7,006 bases of DNA from an uncultured Bacteroidota bacterium (GTDB lineage: Bacteria > Bacteroidota > Bacteroidia > NS11-12g > UBA955): NCBI GenBank assembly GCA_903879775.1, contig CAIRMY010000122.1:1-7006 (forward strand). Direction: 5' to 3'. Below are positions 1 to 5,324 of this stretch, in pieces. The stretch's first letter is position 1; every line of letters starts with the position of its first letter. Position numbers and translations under genes: made by a program. A model generated the notes under the pieces. It made no database searches, was not told the DNA's origin, and worked only from the letters and a program-made list of their open reading frames with translations.

Positions 1-4
1 ATAT

Positions 5-895
5 ATGGTAGAAAAATCGACCAAACGAAGAAAACCAAGTGCTTTGCCTAGTATTTTGAGCCTGGCTGCTGTTATGTTTATTTTAGGACTTCTTGGAATC
101 ACGGTTATTGGTTTCAAAGGGCTTGGTGAATATGTAATAGAAAATTCGAGTATCGATATATATTTTAACGATAGCGTTACAGAGGCACAAGCTATTGAAT
201 TTCAAAACAATATGAACAAAAAACCTTGGGTGAAAAACACGCGTTTTGTAACCCGAGAACAAGGAATGAAAGAAATGGGAGACAAATATGACCCAGATTT
301 CATGAACTATGTAGAAACGATCACGCTTCCATTGAGCGTTGAAGTTTATTCCAAGGCCGAATTTGCGGAACCTAAATTCCAAGAACAAGTTGTTAAAGAA
401 CTCAAAAAAGATCCGCAAATTGAAGATGTTGTTTTTCAAAAAAATTGGTTGGAAACCATTTCTAAAAACATTCAAAAAATGCAAATCGTTTATATGATTC
501 TTGCACTGTTATTTATCATCATTTCAATTGTGCTCATTCAAAGTGCTGTGAGGTTAGGGATATTTGCAAACAGGCATACAATTAAGAGCATGCAATTTGT
601 TGGAGCAACGAACTCTTTTATTATTCGACCCATAATTTTAACATTTTTTCAATATGCAATCATTGCAATTCCAATATCTTTCGGTTTAATTTGGTTTATT
701 ATCTGGCAACTACCCGAACTCATGCCAAATGGCGAATGGTCTACAATGATGTTCGAATTTAGAAACCATATTCAAATACAAAAATTATTTATAGTTTCAG
801 TTTCTATTGCTATATTTGGAGTTCTACTTGCTACAATTTGCAGTTGGTGGAGCACTAGAAAATTTTTACGTACAAAAATTGAGAATTTATACTAA
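5..895 (+). CDS. ftsX: Cell division protein FtsX (permease-like)
   Basis: Inner-membrane FtsX subunit of the FtsEX complex, which at the division site couples FtsE ATP hydrolysis to activation of peptidoglycan hydrolases. The 296-residue protein has the family layout: a short basic N-terminus (KRRKPS), TM1 at about 15-37, a periplasmic domain at about 44-155, then three membrane segments at about 160-182, 208-232 and 260-283. Before TM3 lies the family motif region IKSMQFVGATNSFIIRP (193-209). The length is normal for Bacteroidota FtsX. ftsE is not next to it, as is usual in this phylum. The ATG at 5 gives a sensible N-terminus, but only 4 bases precede it, so a start slightly further left cannot be excluded. 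It is the first visible gene of a five-gene run; the next start codon is 2 nt after its stop. Family assignment is secure; the exact start is less so. Confidence 0.93.
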   Translation: MVEKSTKRRKPSALPSILSLAAVMFILGLLGITVIGFKGLGEYVIENSSIDIYFNDSVTEAQAIEFQNNMNKKPWVKNTRFVTREQGMKEMGDKYDPDFMNYVETITLPLSVEVYSKAEFAEPKFQEQVVKELKKDPQIEDVVFQKNWLETISKNIQKMQIVYMILALLFIIISIVLIQSAVRLGIFANRHTIKSMQFVGATNSFIIRPIILTFFQYAIIAIPISFGLIWFIIWQLPELMPNGEWSTMMFEFRNHIQIQKLFIVSVSIAIFGVLLATICSWWSTRKFLRTKIENLY

Positions 896-897
896 TT

Positions 898-1140
898 ATG
901 AGCGCAAATAAAAATATCAAAAACGAATCCAATCTTACTGAAAGTAAAGAAGGAATGATTTTTAGTAAAGAAAACTATACCTTAACAATCATTAGTGTAC
1001 TTGTAATTGTGATTGGTTTCTTTCTTATGGCCGGAAAAGATGGCAATATTTATGACTTTCGTAGAACAACCCTTGCTCCCATTGTTGTGATTGCTGGCTT
1101 TGTTCTGGGAATTTATGCAATCTTTTACAAAAAGAAATAA
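898..1140 (+). CDS. DUF3098 small membrane protein
   Basis: Small inner-membrane protein of 80 residues belonging to the Bacteroidota family DUF3098, whose function is unknown. A hydrophilic N-terminus of about 20 residues is followed by the conserved entry IFSKENYTL (21-29), TM1 at about 28-45 ending in GFFLM, a short loop, the conserved FRRTTLAPIVV segment (54-64), TM2 at about 59-77 and a KKK tail. It sits 2 nt after the ftsX stop, and its own TAA directly abuts the ATG of uppP, so translational coupling is likely. In Bacteroidota this family is commonly found between ftsX and uppP, which suggests an envelope role linked to division or carrier-lipid metabolism. That is inference from context only. 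No ribosome-binding motif is visible, as expected for the phylum. Confidence 0.9.
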   Translation: MSANKNIKNESNLTESKEGMIFSKENYTLTIISVLVIVIGFFLMAGKDGNIYDFRRTTLAPIVVIAGFVLGIYAIFYKKK

Positions 1141-1905
1141 ATGACTTGGCTTGAAAACGCCACATTAGCCATCGTCGAAGGGCTTACTGAATACCTACCA
1201 GTAAGCAGTACAGGTCATTTAATGATGTTTAAAGAATGGTTGAAATTAGAAGGTGATCAATTAGACACCTACATGATTTCCATTCAATTTGGAGCAATAT
1301 TTGCTGTGGTCGTGCTCTATTGGAAACGATTTTTTACCGCGAATTGGTTTTCTTTTTACTCAAAATTAATTGTTGGATTTATCCCTGCCGCCTTGTTAGG
1401 TTTTCTTTTTGACGATATCCTCGAACAAATGCTGCAAACACCAGTCATTGTTGCTGTTATGCTTATTTTGGTTGGTGCCTTCTTGATTTTTATGGACAAA
1501 ATTCTTTTGCCTGGAAATAAAGAAGTTGACGAGATGACTTACAAAGATTCTTTCATTATCGGACTTGTTCAAACCATTGCAATGATTCCAGGAACCAGCA
1601 GAAGTGCGGCAACCATTGCAGGTGGATTGGGTTGCAAATTATCAAAAAGTGCAGCCACTGAGTTTTCATTTTTCTTGGCTATACCTACTTTATCAGCAGC
1701 AGCAGCATATAAAATTCTCAAAAATTGGGATCAATTAAGTGCTTCCAATTTATCCGATATTGCCATTGGCAACGCTATAAGTTTCATCACAGCAGCTTTT
1801 GCCGTAAAATTCTTTATAGGCATGGTGAAATCAAGAGGATTTTCCTTTTTTGGATATTATAGAATTATCATTGGAACAATTTTCCTGATTACTTTGTATA
1901 TTTAA
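1141..1905 (+). CDS. uppP: Undecaprenyl-diphosphate phosphatase (BacA/UppP family)
   Basis: Integral membrane phosphatase that converts undecaprenyl diphosphate to undecaprenyl phosphate, recycling the lipid carrier for peptidoglycan and surface polysaccharide synthesis. Its overexpression is the classic cause of bacitracin tolerance. The 254 residues are close to the usual 260-275. Hallmarks are present: the E-x3-E motif (E13, E17) running into PVSSTGHL (20-27), and the second active-site motif PGTSRSAAT (150-158) with Arg154, followed by EFSFFLAIP (174-182). Hydrophobic segments fill the rest. The ATG comes immediately after the TAA of the DUF3098 gene with no spacer. The gene 3 nt downstream is a DUF4159 protein, whereas in many Bacteroidota truB follows uppP. 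All motif residues are intact, so I expect a working enzyme. Confidence 0.96.
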   Translation: MTWLENATLAIVEGLTEYLPVSSTGHLMMFKEWLKLEGDQLDTYMISIQFGAIFAVVVLYWKRFFTANWFSFYSKLIVGFIPAALLGFLFDDILEQMLQTPVIVAVMLILVGAFLIFMDKILLPGNKEVDEMTYKDSFIIGLVQTIAMIPGTSRSAATIAGGLGCKLSKSAATEFSFFLAIPTLSAAAAYKILKNWDQLSASNLSDIAIGNAISFITAAFAVKFFIGMVKSRGFSFFGYYRIIIGTIFLITLYI

Positions 1906-1908
1906 ATC

Positions 1909-2583
1909 ATGAAATGCATAAAATCCTTCATACTAGGATTCATATTTATATTTGGAATATCCAATAAATTGGTATCTCAAAGCTCACCAAAAGTGCAAAT
2001 TGGCAGAGTAAAATATGGTGGCGGTGGTGATTGGTATAGTAGCAAAACTGCCTTAAAAAACTTAACTAAGTTTTGCAATTTTCGCATCAAAACCAATTTA
2101 AAGGAAGATGAGGTTATTGTTGAAGTTGGTTCGGAACAATTATTTAATTTCCCCTTTCTATTCTTAACGGGCCATGGGAATATTATATTCAATGAGGGCG
2201 ATTCAAAAAACTTAAGAAATTATTTAATCGCTGGAGGATTTTTGCATATATGCGACAATTATGGAATGGATATTTTCATCAGAAGAGAAATGAAAAAAGT
2301 ATTCCCCGAATTAGAATTCAAACCTGTTCCATTCAATCATCCTGTCTACCATCAACAATTTCAATTTAACAACGGACTTCCTAAGGTTCATGAACATGAT
2401 GGTAAGCCACCATTGGGTTTAGGCTTGTTTTGGGAAGGTAAATTGGTTTGTTTTTACGATTATGAGTGCGATTTAGGCAATGGATGGGAAGATCCAGAAC
2501 TTTATAACGATTCGCCTGAAATTCGAGAAAAAGCGCTCCAAATGGGGGCTAATTTAATTCAATACGCACTTACTTTGCAGTGA
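1909..2583 (+). CDS. Secreted DUF4159 domain protein
   Basis: Exported protein of 224 residues with a DUF4159 domain; the biochemical function is not established. Residues 1-24 look like a Sec signal peptide (MKCIKS, then a hydrophobic run to about 22), with a probable cleavage near Ser23-Gln24. The mature part matches the family by eye: an N-terminal QIGRVKYGGGGDWY block (30-43), FPFLFLTGHG (81-90), LRNYLIAGGFLHICDN (102-117), the NHPVYH block (143-148), GLPKVHEHDG (156-165) and a C-terminal YDYECDLGNGWED (183-195). The domain has been compared with class I glutamine-amidotransferase-like folds, but I see no clear nucleophilic elbow that would justify an enzyme call. It starts 3 nt after uppP and overlaps the next gene. 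The signal peptide suggests a periplasmic location, in keeping with the envelope genes upstream. DUF4159 assignment is fairly sure; the role is unknown. Confidence 0.85.
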   Translation: MKCIKSFILGFIFIFGISNKLVSQSSPKVQIGRVKYGGGGDWYSSKTALKNLTKFCNFRIKTNLKEDEVIVEVGSEQLFNFPFLFLTGHGNIIFNEGDSKNLRNYLIAGGFLHICDNYGMDIFIRREMKKVFPELEFKPVPFNHPVYHQQFQFNNGLPKVHEHDGKPPLGLGLFWEGKLVCFYDYECDLGNGWEDPELYNDSPEIREKALQMGANLIQYALTLQ

Positions 2584-4004
2584 TGATTAAGCAAATTGGA
2601 TTCCCTATTTTTAGTTCTGAAAACAAGAAATTGGCAGACAAATCAACCATTTTGGCTGAGCCAATTCCTTCAATAGATTTATTGGAAAGGGCTTGTTATC
2701 AACTTGTTAGAAAGCTCGAAAAAGAAATTTCTCTAGGCGTGCCAATTCATATTGTATGTGGAAATGGCAACAATGGAGCCGACGGATTGTGCATTGCGAG
2801 AATTCTAAATTTTAAGGGATATTTAGTTGAAGTCTCTGTCCTTCAAAATCAATCTCAGTACACAATTGAACACAATATACAATTTCGTTTGCTTGAATTA
2901 ACCACCGTGAAAATTACACGGGTAAAAAACATTGAGGATTTCTTTATAAGTAAAGATCAAATTATCATTGATGCAATTGTTGGCTCAGGTTTAAACAAAG
3001 CCCTCGACGGCGAGATAAAGGATATTGTTTTAAAAATCAATGAATTGAATCCCATCGTTTTCAGTATCGACAATCCTACGGGAATTGGTACATGGGATCA
3101 TTTTGAGGGACACTATATCCATGCAAATAAAACATTCTGTTTGGGCACGGTATCTCCAGCTCTGTTAAGTAGAAATTACCAGCAAGACATTGTTTGCGTT
3201 GATATTGGATTGAACGAAACCCAAGGACCAACGCCTCTTGGTTGGTTTCTGACGAAGGGTAAAAGTACAGAATTCATAGAAAGCACACTTCCCAAACATA
3301 AAAAACACGATCATAAAGGAAATAGAGGGCACGCCTTAGTTATTGGAGGAAATACTGGAATGCACGGTGCCATATGCATGACCGCAAAAATGGCTTCTCA
3401 AGTTGGTGCCGGCAATGTTACAATATGCAGTCACATGAATACCCTGCCCTACATAACAACGATGCCAGAAATCCAATTTAAAGAATCGGCGCTCGATGGT
3501 AAAGCTGCCGATTATTTAGAGATTGAAGGATATGAGTCTATAGCCATTGGTCCCGGATTGGGCGTATCTGCAAAAACAACAGCATTTTTAAGTTTCATGC
3601 TTGGTAAAAGAATTATTGCACCAATGGTATTCGATGCTGATGCACTTAATATTATCGCAAAAAACAAGAATTTAATTCAACGAGTTCCTGAAAATAGCAT
3701 ATTCACTCCGCATCCAAAGGAATTAGAAAGACTCTTTGGGAAGTTCGACAATGAGAATAGCAAATGGAAATTCTTGTCTGAATTTGCGAGAAAGCAAAAA
3801 ATTCACATTTTGGCGAAGGATACATATTCCATTTTGTTTTGTGCTGATGGCGAAATATATGTAAATGGCACCGGAAATGAACGTTTGGCTAAAGGAGGCA
3901 GCGGAGACAAATTAACGGGCTTAATTGCTGGGTATTTGGCACAAGGGCTAAAAGCAAAACATGCCGCAATTTGCGGCATGTTTGAATTAATTGAATTTGC
4001 TTAA
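2583..4004 (+). CDS. nnr: Bifunctional NAD(P)H-hydrate epimerase / ADP-dependent NAD(P)H-hydrate dehydratase
   Basis: Cytoplasmic repair enzyme for hydrated nicotinamide cofactors. The N-terminal YjeF_N half epimerises R- and S-NAD(P)HX, and the C-terminal ribokinase-like half dehydrates the S form using ADP. Counting from the GTG at 2580, the epimerase half covers about 5-220, with IDLLERACYQL (32-42), the nucleotide loop GNGNNGADGL (61-70; usually GNNGGDG), IIDAIVGSGL (129-138) and SIDNPTGIG (162-170; usually D-x-PSG). The dehydratase half begins near 235, with HKGNRGHALVIGG (245-257), IGPGLG (323-328), FDADALNII (351-359), TPHPKELERLFG (376-387) and the catalytic AKGGSGDKLTG (437-447). I prefer the ATG at 2583, which overlaps the previous stop by 1 nt (TGATG), over the GTG one codon earlier. 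The C-terminus is short: only 31 residues follow GSGD and the usual last helices are missing. A terminator-like hairpin overlaps its last codons. Confidence 0.93.
   Translation: MIKQIGFPIFSSENKKLADKSTILAEPIPSIDLLERACYQLVRKLEKEISLGVPIHIVCGNGNNGADGLCIARILNFKGYLVEVSVLQNQSQYTIEHNIQFRLLELTTVKITRVKNIEDFFISKDQIIIDAIVGSGLNKALDGEIKDIVLKINELNPIVFSIDNPTGIGTWDHFEGHYIHANKTFCLGTVSPALLSRNYQQDIVCVDIGLNETQGPTPLGWFLTKGKSTEFIESTLPKHKKHDHKGNRGHALVIGGNTGMHGAICMTAKMASQVGAGNVTICSHMNTLPYITTMPEIQFKESALDGKAADYLEIEGYESIAIGPGLGVSAKTTAFLSFMLGKRIIAPMVFDADALNIIAKNKNLIQRVPENSIFTPHPKELERLFGKFDNENSKWKFLSEFARKQKIHILAKDTYSILFCADGEIYVNGTGNERLAKGGSGDKLTGLIAGYLAQGLKAKHAAICGMFELIEFA
3957..3983. terminator. Perfect hairpin inside the nnr 3' end; likely terminator for the convergent operons
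   Basis: The left arm AAACATGCCGC (3957-3967) and right arm GCGGCATGTTT (3973-3983) pair perfectly over 11 bp, with loop AATTT (one more A-T pair is possible). Read on the minus strand, the right end of the stem runs into TTTTGCTTTT, a reasonable U-rich tail about 26 nt past the stop of the PorP-like gene. On the plus strand the tail is only GTTTGAATTAATT, so termination of nnr would be weaker or depend on pairing alone. The hairpin lies within nnr codons 460-468 (KHAAICGMF), before the nnr stop at 4002-4004. The two stop codons also sit in a short direct repeat, TTGCTTA at 3997-4003 and 4005-4011. The terminator role is inferred from structure and position. Confidence 0.65.
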
Positions 4005-4008
4005 TTGC

Positions 4009-5319
4009 TTATTTTAGTTCTTTCACCCACATATTTGGAACAGTAGATTCATAATAGAACAAACCTTTGTTTGCATCTTTTTCGGTGAAGAAGTATTTCA
4101 TGTAAACGTAATAGCTCTTAGATTTCGGATCGAAAAACTTATATGCAATGACATCTTTCATATATAACTCTTTGATTTGGCGATTCGCCTTATCTTCATT
4201 GCTATGTAAACCAGCAACCAGATAGAAACCAGCCGAAGGTTTTACTTTTTCAATGTTTGGCAAACGAATGCCAGTTGAATCATTCCCTGTACCAAAGTCT
4301 TCCATATCTTTAAGACATGTAGCCGTTACTTCTTTTTTCTTTCTTGCGTTTGAAGCTTCTTCTTTTGAATCCGTTTCTTCATCATCCGATTTCTTAGACG
4401 AACCATCATCACCGCTGCCACCACCACCTAGAGCTCCGAAACCAATGGTTGCTCTAAACTCATGGATTGGTCCAAGTAAACCTCTTTGTTCTCCATCTGG
4501 AACAGTATAGGAATATGATATTGAAATATCATCTTGGGGTTTAAATCCAACGTTTCCACCAAATTGCCAAAGGTTGTTTTCACCGATACCTATCCATACT
4601 TTATCTTGATACCAGAAACTCAAATTTGCTTGAAAATAAGTGTAATCCCAATTGTACATTGTGAAATTAACTGAAGGACGTAGAGTCATATCATTTCCTA
4701 AATCACCAATATAACCGGCCAATAAACTCGCTTGAGTTTGTAAATCGTACCCCGCTTTATAGTTATAATAAGTATAATCGAAATGTGGTTTCGGTAGTCG
4801 CGAAGCAGAGAAACCTGCAAACCATCTTTCTGCTTTTGCAAAAATAGAAGCGCGTAGATCAGCCCTAATAACCGGAGCACTATACATAATTGCATTGATA
4901 ATTGGATCATTATCATGAACATATACAGCTTTCGTTGCATCAAAATTTTGAGACAACACACCTCCGCTTACTCCTAAGCTCAACGTTGTTTTTCCAAGTC
5001 CAATTGAATACGCATAAGTTGCATAAGCATTGTGCACTTCTGAGAACCCAATATTTTCTTTCATATACAACAGCCCAAATGCCGTGTTTTTATTTTTCAT
5101 TGGCATTGAAACATTGAATAATGTATGTTGCGGAGAACCTGGGGTTTCACTAAATATTTTATTATAATAAAGCGAAACACTACCTTTTTCATCTGTTCCA
5201 ATTGCCGCTGGAACAATGATAGATGGATCCATATAAAACTGTTCAATTCTTGCACCCATTTGAGCATTTGATTTGAACGTTATACCAAGTATCGTTAAAA
5301 TTAAGATTGTCTTTTTCAT
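4009..5319 (-). CDS. PorP/SprF-family outer-membrane protein with C-terminal SPOR-like domain
   Basis: Outer-membrane protein of the PorP/SprF family, associated with the type IX secretion system (T9SS). SprF-type members are needed for secretion or anchoring of gliding-type adhesins such as SprB. Of 436 residues, 1-19 form a signal peptide ending SNA before Gln20. Residues about 21-296 are the barrel domain, with the family's opening QFYMDPSIIVPAAIG (27-41) and alternating aromatic beta-strand patterns to FRATIGFGALGG. A flexible linker follows (about 297-330; Gly, then Asp/Glu/Ser, then Lys). The tail, 361-436, resembles a SPOR fold: AGFYLVAGLHSNEDKANRQIKEL, split as AGFYLVAGLHS (363-373) then a helix, and SKSYYVYMKYF (400-410) then TEKDANKG. 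Ordinary family members stop near 300-350 residues. It starts 5 nt after the stop of the PKD-domain gene, so the two are probably co-transcribed. The PorP-like call is firm; SPOR-like is by pattern only. Confidence 0.86.
   Translation of the reverse strand: MKKTILILTILGITFKSNAQMGARIEQFYMDPSIIVPAAIGTDEKGSVSLYYNKIFSETPGSPQHTLFNVSMPMKNKNTAFGLLYMKENIGFSEVHNAYATYAYSIGLGKTTLSLGVSGGVLSQNFDATKAVYVHDNDPIINAIMYSAPVIRADLRASIFAKAERWFAGFSASRLPKPHFDYTYYNYKAGYDLQTQASLLAGYIGDLGNDMTLRPSVNFTMYNWDYTYFQANLSFWYQDKVWIGIGENNLWQFGGNVGFKPQDDISISYSYTVPDGEQRGLLGPIHEFRATIGFGALGGGGSGDDGSSKKSDDEETDSKEEASNARKKKEVTATCLKDMEDFGTGNDSTGIRLPNIEKVKPSAGFYLVAGLHSNEDKANRQIKELYMKDVIAYKFFDPKSKSYYVYMKYFFTEKDANKGLFYYESTVPNMWVKELK
4012..4239 (-). 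other. SPOR-like C-terminal domain of the PorP/SprF protein
   Basis: This part encodes residues 361-436 of the PorP/SprF-like protein. It shows the two half-repeats expected of SPOR domains. Each has a beta strand rich in aromatic and aliphatic residues (FYLVAG; YYVYMKYF) followed by a charged, Ala-containing helix (EDKANRQIKEL; TEKDANKGLFYYE). SPOR domains bind peptidoglycan glycan strands lacking stem peptides, so the domain may tether the outer-membrane barrel to the cell wall. I infer the fold from spacing and residue pattern, and cannot exclude another small alpha/beta domain common at Bacteroidota PorP C-termini. Confidence 0.55.
4330..4431 (-). other. Low-complexity Gly/acidic/Lys linker in the PorP/SprF protein
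   Basis: Encodes about residues 297-330 between barrel and SPOR-like domain. The order is distinctive: a Gly run (GALGGGGSG), then an Asp/Glu/Ser/Lys stretch (DDEETDSKEEASN) and a basic end (ARKKKE). It has no hydrophobic core and should be disordered in the periplasm, giving reach between outer membrane and cell wall. Confidence 0.75.
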
Positions 5320-5324
5320 ATTGA

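Noticed and set aside
83..484. Minus-strand open frame of 133 codons opposite ftsX.
   Set aside because: It lies wholly inside ftsX, its product is unlike any family I know, and its Phe/Asn-rich content is what antisense of AT-rich code gives.
1977..2192. Minus-strand open frame opposite the DUF4159 gene.
   Set aside because: It is the shadow of a conserved domain; no independent support.
2580..2582. GTG at 2580 as the start of nnr.
   Set aside because: The ATG in the next codon overlaps the previous stop in the common TGATG arrangement and is the more likely start; the difference is one residue.
4253..4510. Plus-strand open frame opposite the PorP linker.
   Set aside because: It is the antisense of the low-complexity Gly/acidic linker; its Pro/Ser-rich product has no support.
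4698..5117. Two open frames (minus 4698-4961, plus 4902-5117) within the PorP-like gene.
   Set aside because: Both are covered by a well-supported gene in another frame and show no domain or signal.
5320..5324. A separate promoter for the PorP-like gene.
   Set aside because: Only 5 nt separate it from the upstream gene and I could not find a convincing Bacteroidota TAnnTTTG element in a good position; co-transcription is simpler.
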